Source of the DNA: Megalonaias nervosa
Lineage: Eukaryota > Mollusca > Bivalvia > Unionida > Unionidae
NCBI GenBank assembly: GCA_016617855.1
Contig: JAECUM010003278.1
Span: 1 to 64,000 of the forward strand
Direction: 5' to 3'
DNA: 64,000 nucleotides
This document shows positions 23,951 to 36,444 of the stretch, one piece after another (positions within the stretch are counted from its first letter, which is position 1; each line of letters opens with the position of its first letter). The notes under the pieces were generated by a model. It ran no database searches. It saw nothing but the letters and a program-made list of their open reading frames with translations, and was not told where the DNA came from. The translations under genes and the position numbers were made by a program.

Positions 23951-24117
23951 CTGAGACAATAATCCAAACATTTTGACGCTTTTCTCCAGCACTGTTGTTG
24001 ATGACAAAGGTATAATTTCCTGAGTCAATTTCTTGTGGGTTCTCAAATATCAAATGACTGCTGTCTGTGTGAATTACACCACTTTCTCTGACTGTCATAT
24101 CATTTTTGTCCAACCAT
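23951..24117 (-). CDS. PTK7: PTK7 exon: C-terminal half of Ig domain 4 (no F-strand Cys)
   Basis: Exon of 167 bp, acceptor GATTTTCAG before 24117, donor GTAAAG after 23951. It enters in phase 2 (completing an Arg codon) and leaves in phase 1. Translation starts WLDKNDMTVRES, holding the core Trp of the Ig fold, and ends with SGNYTFVINNSAGEKRQNVW. In vertebrate PTK7 the equivalent segment reads YTCHAAN.AGQRRQDV. The match over AGEKRQNV is strong, but the canonical F-strand Cys is Phe here. A sequon (NNS) is present. The partner exon at 36445-36574 also lacks its Cys, so this domain has no intradomain disulfide. Confidence 0.93.
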
Positions 24118-24275
24118 CTGAAAATCAAAACATAAATGTACTATAATGCAATGCTGATGACCTTAACTGCTTTCACTCCCATATGTAGTGTTATCTCTGA
24201 AGTCTCTGCTTTCTGAGTCCTATGGAACTGCCACTTTCATTCAGTTGCCTGATAGTGTAGGAGTTTTTACGTATA

Positions 24276-24830
24276 TAAAATACTCCATCAATACAAGGCT
24301 TTTCATTGTAACACAGTTTCTATTATAATGCCCATCATTATAACACAGTACCTGTTACAAGTCCCTTCATTATAACACAGATCCTGTTATAAGGCTCTTC
24401 ACTATAACACAGTTTCTGTTACAAGGCCCATCATTAAAACACAGTTCCTGTTACAAGGCCCATCATTACAACATGGTTCCTGTTACAAGGCTCATCATTA
24501 CAACATGGTTCCTGTTACAAGGTCCATCATTACAACATGGTTCCTGTTACAAGGCCCATCATTACAACATGGTTCCTGTTACAAGGCTCATCATTACAAC
24601 ATGGTTCCTGTTACAAGGTCCATCATTACAACATGGTTCCTGTTACAAGGCCCATCATTACAATATGGTTCCTGTTACAAGGCCCATCATTACAACATGG
24701 TTCTTATCATAATGTGGGTATGATTATGGATCCCATTTCATTAAGTGATGGTAAAACTATAATCACTGACTTCACTATAATGCAATCAACTCTATGGTTT
24801 GATGGATGGTGATAGAATGGGAGAGTGCTG
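24276..24830. mobile_element. pogo-like MITE carrying an expanded 32-bp minisatellite
   Basis: The outer ends resemble those of the MITE at 56470-56747: left AATACTCCATCAATACAAGG, right GATAGAATGGGAGAGTGCTG. Between about 24290 and 24715 a 32-bp unit (AAGGCCCATCATTACAACA, TGGTTCCTGTTAC) is repeated about 13 times. The same segment is present once in the 56470 copy. Overlapping plus-strand frames through the array are artefacts of the repeat. Confidence 0.75.
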
Positions 24831-25182
24831 CATCTGTCATTTCTCCCTTTTTGCACTCTCTCAAATTCTTCAGATAACATAAACTCAGTTTTAGTAATAA
24901 CAAATCTGCTGCAAGCTGGTCTAACAGCAGGTGGGTCATGTGTATCATTTACCTTCTAGTAAATACTTTACAAATTTTTGGACAGATTCCTTTACCTGGG
25001 ATGGATGAGAATGTTTTTCTAGGACAGTTGAATTTTGAGAAGTGGGTAGTTCACTTTGATTAAAATGGTTAACTTTACCAATGTTTATTTTATACCATTA
25101 TTGGCTCAACTTACTTCACACCTCTCCTTCATTAGTGCATGATCATTACCAATATCAAACAAAACTATTTCCAAAATCCTAC
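24831..25182. other. Intronic stretch without a recognised feature
   Basis: No repeat or coding signal recognised. Confidence 0.45.
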
Positions 25183-25600
25183 TCAATAACTGTCTTGAAA
25201 TTCTTACTCAGTCCTTGTCTTCAAATTCCTATTAAATACTAGTCTTGAAATTTCTTGTCAATACTTGTCTTTAAACTCCTACTCAGAACTTGTCTACAAA
25301 TTTCTACACAATACTTGCCATCAAATTTCCACTTAATACTTGTCTTCAAACTTATATTTAATACTTGTCTTCAAATTTCTACTCAATACTTGTCTTCAAA
25401 CTTCCACTCAATACTTATCTTCAACTTTCTGCTCAATACTGGTCTTCAAATTCCTACTCAATACTTGTCTTCAACTTTCTACCCAGTATTTGTCTACAAA
25501 TTTCTAGTCAATACTTGTGTTCAAATTTGTAGCCAACACTTGTGTTCAAATTTCTAGTCATTGCTGGTCTTCAAATTCCTACTCATTACACAGGCAAATC
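25183..25600. repeat. Minisatellite, 25-bp unit, about 16 copies
   Basis: Pyrimidine-rich units of the form TCTTCAAATTTCTACTCAAT plus ACTTG, with frequent point variants. Confidence 0.92.
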
Positions 25601-26153
25601 TTTAGACCACAGAATGTACATGCATATTCTTACCAGATATTGCTGCAGTCACCATTTTGTCAAGTAATACATTATAATTACTTATTATATACACAGATAA
25701 CAGTGCAACATGAATAAGGAATCAGCCCATGACAACAGTAAATTATATGTGCCATACAGGAGAAACCATAATCTGGATGGTAATCTATTCTCAGCCAGCA
25801 CAACACCCCACCTAATGGTATGTTCAACCATAAAATATCTTATAATGCCACACAAGTTGTTAAATTTTCCTTGACCAATGAAAGGTCTGCCTTGAGGCAA
25901 GATAAATAGACTGTTTTATCATTGATACATAAAGATTATTAGGTGGTCAGTAAGGCGGTCATAATGTTAGATTTTGAGATAAAGGCATCATTTTACCCAT
26001 AAAGCAGATTCTTCATTGGTGAGACTGCTAAATGGGCATTAAAGCTGGCTTAGAAAATTGTGGAAAACTTTCTATCCTCATCTTTTTGAAAGAATACATT
26101 GAAAGGTCAGACAAATATTAAAAATAATCAGATGAAGCAAGTGCATGGCCATG

Positions 26154-26201
<48 letters not shown>

Positions 26202-26805
26202 ATATGTGTCCATACCTGTAAAAAGATTACATGCAATTCAACAAATAATGAAAGCTTAAAAAAATAAGTGTCAATGCTGTTGACCAGAAAGTAATTTTAT
26301 TTGTATGTAACCATGGATACTTTAATCATTTTCAATGAGGTCAACGTATTTTGAATCACGCAATTTGAGTGTAACTGTCATCATTATAGCAAATTAAAAG
26401 ACTTAAAACTCATCAATCTGCATATTCAAGTCTTCAACATAAATTTTGCAGTGTTTCCCCTTTCCCTAAATTTCCCTATGACCTGATGGGAGAAGCAACT
26501 GTAAAAAGTTCTTGGTACTCCAAACTTGTTTTCATCAGCTTTCTATATTCTGAGCTGGCCACATAGACCTGCTACTTCACTTTTTTTGTGGACACAAATA
26601 ATGCATGTTGGTCCACTGGACAGAAGCTAATTTCAAATGCTGATATTTATTGTTGATTCTCCACTGCAGAAATTTTCTAACATTTTCTCATGTACAACAT
26701 CTGCTACATAATATCCACAGGAATAGAAACTGTATGATAAAAGAAAACTTCATAAAAAAATGCATTTACTAAATCATATAAATTTTATGAACCTGCATAT
26801 TCACC
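25601..26805. other. Intronic stretch with an (ATT)n tract
   Basis: Contains an ATT microsatellite at 26156-26200. Otherwise I recognise nothing. Confidence 0.5.
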
Positions 26806-27105
26806 AAAAAATGCCACAGCATGACTGGCATAGCAATAGCCAAAGAACTGGCATAGCAATAGCCACAAAATGACTGGCACAGCAACAGCCACTGAATGAC
26901 TGGCATAGCAATAGCCACAGAATTACTAGCATAGCAATAGCCATAGTATGACTGGGCACAGCAAAAGCCACAGAATGACTGGCATAGCAATAGCCACAGA
27001 ATGACTGGCACAGCAATAGCCACAGAATGACTGCTATAGCAACAGCCAGAGCATAACTGGCATAGCAATGGCCACAAAATGACTGGCATAGCAATAGCCT
27101 CAGAA

Positions 27106-27107
<2 letters not shown>
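26806..27107. repeat. Minisatellite, 26-bp unit, about 12 copies (left part)
   Basis: Units read ATGACTGGCATAGCAATAGC plus CACAGA. The array resumes for one to two units at 27294-27325 after a SINE-like insertion. Confidence 0.94.
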
Positions 27108-27138
<31 letters not shown>

Positions 27139-27293
27139 GGGGCTTAACGCCATTTTTCAGCACACGATAGGCTATACATGGCGGCCAGTATTAATGGTGG
27201 AGGATGAAACCGGGAAATCCACGGAAAGAACCACCGACCCACGAGAAGCTACTGGCAAGCTTTCTCACATATCCACATTCGCCGAATCTCAGG
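27108..27293 (-). mobile_element. SINE-like element with AAC tail, inserted in a minisatellite
   Basis: The minus strand ends in an (AAC)n tail (27108-27137) preceded by GGCGTTAAGCCCC; internal motifs include GGTCGGTGGTTCTTTCC. The element is bracketed by CCTCAGAATG at 27098-27107 and 27294-27303, a 10-bp target duplication carrying a T variant not seen in other array units. A related copy lies at 60070-60225. The family looks like the short AAC-tailed elements common in molluscan genomes. I did not identify RNA polymerase III boxes with confidence. Confidence 0.8.
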
Positions 27294-27325
27294 CCTCAGA
27301 ATGACTGGCATAACAATAGCAACAG
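27294..27325. repeat. Right remnant of the 26-bp minisatellite
   Basis: CCTCAGAATGACTGGCATAA continues the array interrupted at 27107. Confidence 0.85.
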
Positions 27326-28283
27326 CTTGAATAGCAATGCAAACCATTTTGTCTATCAACTCAAATTAACACCTACAACACAAAACAAAAATAAAATTTT
27401 TTCAACTGTTAAGGTTTAAAACACCTGTGTTTTACTAGGTAGTCTGAGAACCTACAGACAATAAAATGGAAATAAACATGCCTGTAATGTTAAATGAAAA
27501 AAAATGTATTGAAACTCTTGCCTGTATCAAGTTTTTCTCACATTTATCATATATTTCTGCAGTTCCCTGTTGGAAAAACAATGCCCATTTCAATAATGGC
27601 TGTCCTACAATTGCCATAACACAGAAATATCTCAATATCTGCAATATATCCAACTTCTGCCTCCAAAACAAAACACTGAAAGTTCACATGCCATGAGAAC
27701 ACATTCCCTGGGCCTGGTGTATATGATTCCAAAGTAAAAACATAAACTACCTCCTCCACATTTGTTTGAGATCCTCCAAATTAATTGGAGACATAAAAAT
27801 GTCATAATCTGAAAATGAGCCACCTGCTTGATACTGATGAAAGCATTTTAAATGACATGAACTGAAGCAAAAGCTAAATTGTTTCTGCCTTTGTGTTCAA
27901 CAATCCAGTAACATTATTTTGACTGTAAAATGAAAAGTAATTTCTGTTATGTCCATTTAATGTAGCTAATTAAACAAAAGGTTACATAAAAGAATAACTC
28001 AGGGACTGACCATTAAATTTGGGGTAGGGTGTGAGTGGAAGTGAGGCCTGGGATTTTAAAAAATATCTGCAGAATCTGAGAAAATAAAATTACTCTTGCT
28101 CTGTTTTGTAGAAAAATGACCTGATTTAGACCCATTTCATTAGTTGATAAATAAATATATCTTCTGGGAAAAGTAAATATCACTTCCTGGTTTGAACAAA
28201 AATCTTAGGCTTCTTATACCTTCAACTCTCTATTGGAAATCTAATGGCTTGTACCTACATATACATGAACCACCTTAATCTAT
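27326..28283. other. Intronic stretch without a recognised feature
   Basis: Several short overlapping frames on both strands (27435-27823) show no domain and no codon pattern I would trust. Confidence 0.4.
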
Positions 28284-28510
28284 GCTAATGACCACTCTAA
28301 CATTGCAATTCAGCCAGCCTATTTGGAGTTATGCTAATATTCAAAACCTGTATACAAAGACCACTCTAACATAGCAATTCATCCACCATATTTGAAGTTT
28401 TGTTAATATCAAAACCTGTATACAAAGACCACTCTAACATAGCAATTCAGCCAGTGTATTTTGAGTTTTGTTAATATCAAAATCTGTATACAAAGACAAC
28501 TCTAACAGAG
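28284..28510. repeat. Tandem repeat, about 72-bp unit, 3 copies
   Basis: Copies share GACCACTCTAACATAGCAAT, TTAATATCAAAACCTGTATA and CAAAGAC. Confidence 0.85.
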
Positions 28511-29093
28511 AAAATAATAAATGTAAAGTTTGTAAATTTGTAAATTATTTCACAAATTTCTTTTATGGTTTGCTGTAAAACAACACATATTATGGTCATT
28601 ATTAAAAGATGCACATGTCCTTGCCCAAAAATAACCCCATGTGCCTTTAGAGAAAATCCTGGATCAGCCTTTATTACAGTACTGGCTATAGATCCAGTTG
28701 TTTGAAGACTGATATCCCAGAAAATAAAGGAATACTAAGAAACCAAATCGTTCTAGTTCAATTTTGAACCAATAAATCTACATTCACACCTATCCTAGTC
28801 ATGAATTTCAAGGATATGCACCATCATCAAATAATATCTGAAACTTGTCAAATTAGATTGGATGATTATCTACTCATCCAAATTCTTAACAGGCATTTCA
28901 AACTAAGTAATTACATAAATGAGAAAATTAAGGTTGTTAGAAAGTTTCTTCACTTGAGAAGTGCTTCTATCAGTTACTTAATTACACATATGCTTCAAAG
29001 AACATTTGGGGCTTTAAAAGACTTAAAAAGCAACTATAAACTAATTTATTTTCTTACATTTATCATTCACTGCAAGGTCAATTGGTAGAATAA

Positions 29094-29190
29094 ATATTAT
29101 ATACACCCTGATCTGCCAGCATGTGTGATTGCAGAGCTGGGTCTATGCAGTTGGATCTTAAAATGCAAGTATTGACAGTACACGTCACAA
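29094..29190. mobile_element. Partial palindromic MITE
   Basis: One half-element: ACACCCTGATCTGCCAGCAT and GAGCTGGGTCTATGCAGTTG, matching the second palindrome and right terminal region of the family. Confidence 0.6.
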
Positions 29191-29308
29191 AATTGTAACT
29201 TCTTACTTGTTCATTATTCTGTCAATATTTGCATTGTTGATACACCTTTCTTGCATCTCAACATTACTACAACTTAATGGGATTAATTCTGAAGTTTATG
29301 GTCATCAA

Positions 29309-29512
29309 CCATATATACTCGTTTATAAGTCAAACTGCAAAAAACAAAGATCCAGAGCTAACACTGCATAATCCACCTGCAGACCAGGGTCTTTTGTTTG
29401 TTCTGCTACTCCTAGAAAACATCACAGACCCAAATCTGCTAGTGCATTATGCAATGGCAGAGCTGGGTCTGTTCTGTTTGCAGTTGGATTCGACTTGTAA
29501 GCAAGGACAGAT
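29309..29512. mobile_element. Palindromic MITE, near full length
   Basis: Left end CCATATATACTCGTTTATAA, both palindromic blocks (around ATCCAGAGCT...CAGACCAGGGTC and CAGACCCAAATCTGC...GAGCTGGGTCTG), right end GCAGTTGGATTCGACTTGT. Confidence 0.7.
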
Positions 29513-29559
29513 GGTAAGTGTAAATACACACTCATTCATTATGTAGGTATGTATAAATA

Positions 29560-29780
29560 CCATTTATATTCACTAATAAGTCAAGTCAAAGTGCAGACTG
29601 CACAGACCCAGATCTTCCAACCCAAAAAGCACAGGTATATCTCGGTAAATGCAGTTTGTATGTAATCAGTAGAACAAACAATATAGACCCTGATCTACTG
29701 GCACATTATGCAATGGCAGATCACTAAGTTGTTTAAAGTGGGACTTGACTTTCATGTGAGTACATGCAGTTATGTCTATA
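29560..29780. mobile_element. Palindromic MITE, near full length
   Basis: Starts CCATTTATATTCACTAATAA after a TA. Contains CACAGACCCAGATCTTCC, then ATAGACCCTGATCTACTGG with GCACATTATGC. The right terminal region is GGGACTTGACTTTCATGTGA. Confidence 0.65.
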
Positions 29781-32700
29781 TATGTGCATAGGGGATTAAT
29801 GGCACATCAGCACAAACCTGGCTACAAAGTGCTGAGTAACTTTGTTTATTTTGTGCTAGGTCATGAATTACTGGATTTTCTGAAGAAAATAATCTTGATA
29901 ATTCAGTGGAGTGAAATAATATATTTTCTCACTGCACGTTAATAGACACTGATAACATTCTGATCAAGAAATCTGAAGTTATACTTAGATACCTATGTAG
30001 TCAAATAGAAAGTATGGCCACTTTCCATTCAAGACAGAGTTCAGATGCAACAAGGTGGATTTTTAGACCAAAACTAAACTATTTAACTATGATTTTGGAA
30101 AAGAAGTACAGACTTAGCAAATTCATATGAAATTTTTTGCAAAAGAATTCTGTACTTATCCTACGTTTTTTGTCCCAAGTTCTAAGTTACATCTGTGAAA
30201 TTGATTTTTTTACATCAGAAATCCAGAGTGAAATCCCTTGAGTTCAAATCAGTTATGATATCATTGGGACAATAGAAGACGAAATTACCACACCACATAA
30301 GGGTTGTACACTGCAATACAGTTAGGTACATTATCAGGTTAATATTTTCTTTAAATAATTCTTTGTTTTTTTTTTCTCTTCCTATTCTGTATACAGTTGG
30401 TGCAAACTTCTGACTTGATAATGACAGATCCGTATTTTGCAAGAATTCACAATACAAGGAAATATTAAACCTGCTGATAAAAATATGCCAATGGACCAAG
30501 AAAATATTTCAGTCAGCAAGAAATGCTGTCATAATTAATAATGTTTCACATTATTTCTCTCTGTAAATGCCACAAGTCTTCTAGTTTGCCTGATATATAC
30601 TTGTTAATAATGTTGACATTTTCTACTGCCAAATTAAATTCATACCTCAATATGGGCCAAGTTTTAAATGCAGCATAGAAACAAATTGGAGGACACCATG
30701 GCTGAAGTGTGTACAAAATACTGTCCATGAAAATATCTTTATGTTCAGCTTGCCTTTGTTAGAAAGTGTGTTCTTGCAGTTGAAAATTCTTTGATTGAAC
30801 CATGGATTTGACATGCCCCAGCTGAGTCTGTATTCAGTAAACTGTGGGTGCTTGTTTTGACAGCTCCTGTGATCATGCTGCAGGCTTGACACTTGTTGTC
30901 ACCATCCTTTAATAAGATTCCACAGACTGTACAATTAATGTGTCACTTATGGAATCACAGACTACAATTAATGTGTCACTTATGGAATCACAAGATCACA
31001 AACCACATAGATCTTGGCCATGTTTCCAAAATGGTCAGTTATCTTGTACTTGGAAATTTTATTTTATGAACTGATAAACTCTGAGAATTTCCCCAGATGA
31101 GGAAAAGAAACTTAACACATGCAATGGAAAATTCAAGCTGAAAGTTAAAGAAAAACATAAATGTGCTGCAGAGCATGAATTTGGTGTCAGATAAACCGGT
31201 ACACACCAAGATTAAGTCAGCAACTGAGGACTGTAAGAGGCATTCAAAGACAACAGAGTCCTATTTCTCATAAAAATGAATGTAAAATGTCATACATGAT
31301 TGGTTTCTATGAATTCAAGCACAGAATGATAGGCAAAATGTAAATTGTCAATTTGTTTGTAACTTACTCCACTCATTAATGCTATTTATTATTTGCCAGT
31401 TTGGTCTTTTCTAATCTATCTTCCTTGCTTGCAAGCCATTAAACAAGTTTAATTTTCCATAGTGCAACCCTGACAAATGGACAAGAAGCAAACCCTTTCA
31501 AGTAGGTTTGACTAAGTAGACCCCCAACTTAAAAGAGGGTCAGAGAGAATTTCTCCTTTGTGTCAGCCTATAATAAATGGGGGAGGGTCTATTTAGAATT
31601 AAATTGGCTTCAGGTGAGTATCTATGGTAAGCAGTAGTAAGCCTTATTAGGTCGTGAAAGTGTGTGTGAGGTTATAGGTTGAAATTCCCAAGAGGTTTCA
31701 AGTTATGACTCCAGAAGTAGGTAGGGAAAGATCCAGTAACCTATGCTGACTGTATACCCCCTTGTAATGCCAAGTTTTTACATCCTTCAAGGGTGGGACT
31801 AGGAAAAACTTCTAAAATAATGATCCAGGGACCAGTCCTCAGGGGCAGGGTAAAACCAAGGCTCCATACTGGTTGCATAAATTACTTTTGATGTTGAAAA
31901 AGTGTATGCATGGTTAAAGGGAGGGGACCAATATAAGGTTTAGTTGCTGGATGCCATGTGGGTATGGACCAAGGGCAATGGTGCTCTGAAACAATGTTAG
32001 TTATCTATTTTTGCAATATTCCAAAGATAAACAATGAGTCCTGGCAAATGTTTACTGAATCCAATCAAAATATATACAAATTAGGAAGTGACCTTTGGGC
32101 TCCTCCATCCATCTCCCCAGTGGGTGGAATTCACTTTGAATTCTTTTTTAAAATTCATAAAAACTGTATCAAGTTACATCAAATTCTTACTTGCAGTTTT
32201 AGAGTATGGGCCTTGGAAAACAAATTTAACACTGAGTTGACACCGCTGATGCCAACATTCATGCTCATATTTTTTTAAAACATAACTCATTCAGGTACAA
32301 AACTTATAGGCACAACCAATTGTTTGATGGAATCCGGTTTTTCGCCTGTATCCATAGAATGATATATCAGCCCAGAATCTGACTCTTTAAGCACTGCCAT
32401 CACTGCTGGACAAGTGATACGTATGTCTCACTGTGCTTAAGCAGGTGAGAAAAAAATCAGCTCAGATTCCACAAATAACCTACTCTGAGATTTTTGAAAC
32501 TGCTAACATAATTTTTCATTGACTTTGAGCACTGCTGATCAAAGGTAAATTACATTATGTATTTCATTTATAGAGTAAAACAAACAGATATAATCCAGGA
32601 CGTACAAGTTATTTGCTATGTGTATTCTAACTAACTAGTGGACTGGGTATCTGTACACTTGCTACAAAGGATATATGCATTAATACATGCTATCCGTACA

Positions 32701-33832
32701 TTTGCTACAAAGGATATATGCATTAACGCATGCTGGCCTAGGATGTGCATGAAATCTTTATCAGGAGCCACAAAATTTCTTACAGGCATCAGGAAATCTA
32801 GACAAGAAACAGATCACAACCATTAAAATTGGAACTCAAGAGAAAAGGCGCTGAAGCAACAGAAATAGTGCCAAAAGGTTATGTCTCTCTCTGTCTGTTA
32901 TTTTAAAATTGCAATTTATCACATTCTTATCATGTACATCTAATGACATGCACTGAAATAGCAGTTACTGCTTATACAAAATGGCAAATTATTATGGTCT
33001 TTACAAGAGATAATTGAAAAAAGTGTTCTAATCAAAGGTTTCTATCATACTGAACAAAGAAATGTTTCAAGAAAGGTGAATATACTCATGAATTTACTCA
33101 TGAGTGATAAAAACTGTTCACACATAATAAAATTATTTTAAGTGTGCCAACCTGTCTATCAAGGATAGCCAAGAAACTAAAACATTTTATCATTTAACAA
33201 TGTGTGCCTTTTATATACAGGTCAAACAGGAACATAACATTAAGAAAAGGATTCATAAATGTGTAGGCTTTATGAGCTGCTATCCTTTCTACATGTTTCC
33301 ATGCCCTATATAGAGATACTGTAAATGATCACTGGAATCATATTCTAATACTCATGTCCTTAACTTAAAACAGAAACCATTCTAATATGCAAATGCAAAA
33401 TTTTCATATATAGAACTGTTTTTTCCTGAAATTGTTCATGGAACTAATACTGATTAGCAATTTACATTCTTGTTAAAATTTAGGTTTTTTTTGTGAGTTC
33501 AAATATTTAATGAACATCAGACTTTTGCAGTCTTTACTGAACATTTTTTTGAATACCAAGGAGGAAAAAGGTTGATAAATGGCAACATCTGTTTGGATCA
33601 ATAATGAAGGTTTTTTTCCATATTTGTCCTCAAACAAAACATTATGTCAGTACATTAACGATCAACCTATATGGTGACTACAACAATATTAAGTCATGAC
33701 ATCACAAACAGAGATATGAGATTGTTATTTCATGCACATTATTTGAGACATCAAAGTGCATTTTAAAGTCATTTTACTTTCCTACTTTACAGTTTTAGTA
33801 TATGAAGACAGGGATTATATTTTCATGTAATA
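29781..33832. other. Four kilobases of intron without a recognised gene
   Basis: The longest array-poor stretch. Small duplications occur at about 30928-30990 (ATTAATGTGTCACTTATGGA twice) and 32640-32720 (CAAAGGATATATGCATTAA twice). Frames at 30546-30892 (minus) and 31958-32278 (plus) show no domain. The first has a short 'MITGAVKTS' phrase reminiscent of LINE C termini, but too little to call. Confidence 0.45.
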
Positions 33833-34056
33833 TCATCTATAGTGACTAAGGTCCAGTCAAACTTTAACTATACGGAACCAGATCTGCCGCAACATAATGC
33901 AACAGCAGATGTGGGTTTATGCAGTTTGTTAGAAGTAATCAGGAAAATAAAGAACATAAACCTTGACCTGCTGGCACATTACGTAATGGCAGATCAGTGT
34001 CAATGTTGTTTGCAGTTGGATTCAACTTAGAAATGAGTGCATAGTGTAAGTAGATT
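33833..34056. mobile_element. Palindromic MITE, near full length
   Basis: Internal GAACCAGATCTGCC..GCAGATGTGGGTTTATGCAG palindrome, spacer GTTTGTTAGAAGTAATCAGG, then CCTGCTGGCACATTACGTAA and GCAGTTGGATTCAACTTAGA. Confidence 0.7.
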
Positions 34057-34061
34057 CATAT

Positions 34062-35013
34062 ATTTCAATCACCCTCTATCCTATTCACTCCTTGCAGTGT
34101 TTCAATCAGCCTCTATCCTATTCACTCCTTGCAGTGTGTTTCAATTGGCCTCTATCCTCTTCACTCCTTGCAGTGTTTCAATCAGCATCTATCTTCTTCA
34201 CTCCTTGCAGTGTATTTCAATCACCATCTATCCTATTCACTCCTTGCAGTGTTATTCCATTGGCCTCTATTCTCTTTACTCCTTGCAGTGTATTTCAATC
34301 AGCCTCTATCCTCTTCACTCCTTACAGTGTACTTAAATCACCCTCTATCATATTCACTCCTTGCACTGGTTCAATTGGCCTCTATCCTATTCACTCCTTG
34401 CAGTGTTTCAATCGGCCTCTATCCTATTTACTTCTTGTAGTGTATTCCAATTGGCTTCTATCCTCTTTACTCCTTGCAGTGTATTTCAATCAGCCTCTAT
34501 CCTCTTCTCTCCTTGCAGTGTATTTCAATCAGCCTCTATCCTCTTCACTCCTTGCAGTGTATTCCAACTGGCCTCTATCCTCTTTACTCATTGCAGTGTA
34601 CTATCCTCTACACTCCTTGCAATGCATTCCAACTGGCCTCTATCCTCTTTACTCCTTGCAGTGTATTTCAGTTGGCCTCTATCCTCTACACTCCTTGCAG
34701 TGCATTCCAAGTGGCCTCTGTCCTCTTTACCCTTTGCAGTGTTTTAATTGACCTCTATCCTCTTCACTCCTTGCAGTGTATTTCAAAATGGCCCATATCC
34801 TCATCACTCCTTGCAGTGTATTTTAATCACCCTCTATCCTATTCACTCCTTGCAGTGTTCCAATCGGCCTGTATCCTATTCACTCCTTGCAGTGTATTTC
34901 AATCAGCATCTTTCCTCTTCACTCCTTGCAGTGTTTTTCAACTGGCCCCTATCCTCTACACTCCTTGCAGTGTATTTCAATCAACCTCTATCCTCTTTAC
35001 TCCTTGCAGTGTA
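34062..35013. repeat. Minisatellite, 39-bp unit, about 24 copies
   Basis: Units: TGTATTTCAATCAGCCTCTA, TCCTCTTCACTCCTTGCAG. Because 39 is divisible by three, frames of 219 and 228 residues stay open, but their composition simply reflects the repeat. On the plus strand every unit carries a pyrimidine tract ending in TTGCAG, resembling a splice acceptor. PTK7 is transcribed from the other strand. Confidence 0.96.
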
Positions 35014-36444
35014 TATGATTCATATTTTAATAAGGAGGGAAAGTTAGCTCAGAGTTTTCAGTTTGCCAAACTAACGGCAAATAAATATGGCACAATATTA
35101 TTGATAAGCAAGGTACATGACTTAAGAAATGATCCTGTTTCAAACAGAAGGGCACTGTAACTATAGCACTTGAATTCTCATGAAATATGACCATTGAGTT
35201 CCTTTTCCAATTAAACTAACGGCCTTAGTGCAAAACACGTGTTAAATGTAATTTTCAAATTAAAGTATCTTAATACTACTAGTATTTTTTTCAGTTAGAA
35301 CTACATGAAGTCTGGTTATTTGTGAAACCCGAAATCACTCAAGTTTCAGTTCTGAATCTGGATTGCATTTTTCACTTTCACCATAATGTGCTAATGTTTC
35401 TACAAGCCATTTGTACATATTTATCACTTCAAACATAGTTCTTATGTCTGAAAGTCCTTCATCTCTTCATGCTCCTGTTCATTTTTACTGGAGATGGAAG
35501 GAAGAGTTTTCAACCAGAGACCTGGTCCCAATTTTGCTTAAAACTTATTTCAATCCCCAACCCCACCCTTCTACTGCAACATCTGAATACAATGATCAGT
35601 AAAATGGTGGCCTAAAAACTGTGAAAGACCATGATGTTCAACTTATACAATATGCGGCTGGATAAGCTGGTTGCTCTTGAAAATATCTAATCGCATTACT
35701 GGATTGCGTACACTGCAGATGAAGAAATAAATACTCAAGACTGTTGCAAAATCTGTGACAATGGACCAGGACCAGAACTTTCCTGGCAAAGAGTTTAGCA
35801 TTACAGAAAACTACTTTCAGTAACCAGCAAAACCTCTGCCAATTTGTTTTTTTTGTAGAAGAGTGTGCAGCAGGAATAGGAAACAGGGAACCAGACTAAT
35901 AGGAACAATGCATCATGGGGAATAAAGTATGGAGATTCCATACTTTCATTAAGATGGACTATGATAGTTATGTCATCACACAAGCATCAGAAGTGTGATG
36001 AGGTTTGTGAACTTCTGCTTTCACTCTAGGTAGTCTGCTTCTCTAACCTCTCCATCACTAGCCCAGATCAATAAAGAATCAGTTACAGAAACCAAAAGAC
36101 TAGAGTAGGAATGAAGATAACATGGAACTCTTTAAGGAAATTTATGATCAAATCTAAACACTGAAATTTATCAATCCTATAAATGCAAGCAATTACCAAC
36201 TTAAGGCAATTTCTTACAGGACAATTATGACCATTCTAATGTACCGGTATAAAGTTAAGAAAATCTTTCATTACCCTGCTTAGTAATGAAATGTTTAAAC
36301 GAGACCCTTTCTGTTTGCAGATTATTCCTGGATTTTTAAAACTAATAAATGATCAGTTGCTTCAAAATTTACCAAAAATGTTCACAGGACAGACAGAAAG
36401 GGATTGCCAACACACTATTTACTACAGAGACATACATGTCTTAC
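35014..36444. other. Intronic stretch without a recognised feature
   Basis: No array, transposon or exon recognised up to the splice donor of the first Ig4 exon. Confidence 0.45.

Noticed and set aside
30546..30892. Possible LINE C-terminal fragment on the minus strand
   Set aside because: Only a short 'MITGAVKTS' phrase looks familiar. The rest does not align to a family I can name.
34092..35160. Long plus-strand frames of 219 and 228 residues rich in Leu/Ser/Tyr
   Set aside because: They are open in more than one frame because the minisatellite period is 39 bp. Composition follows the repeat and there is no domain.
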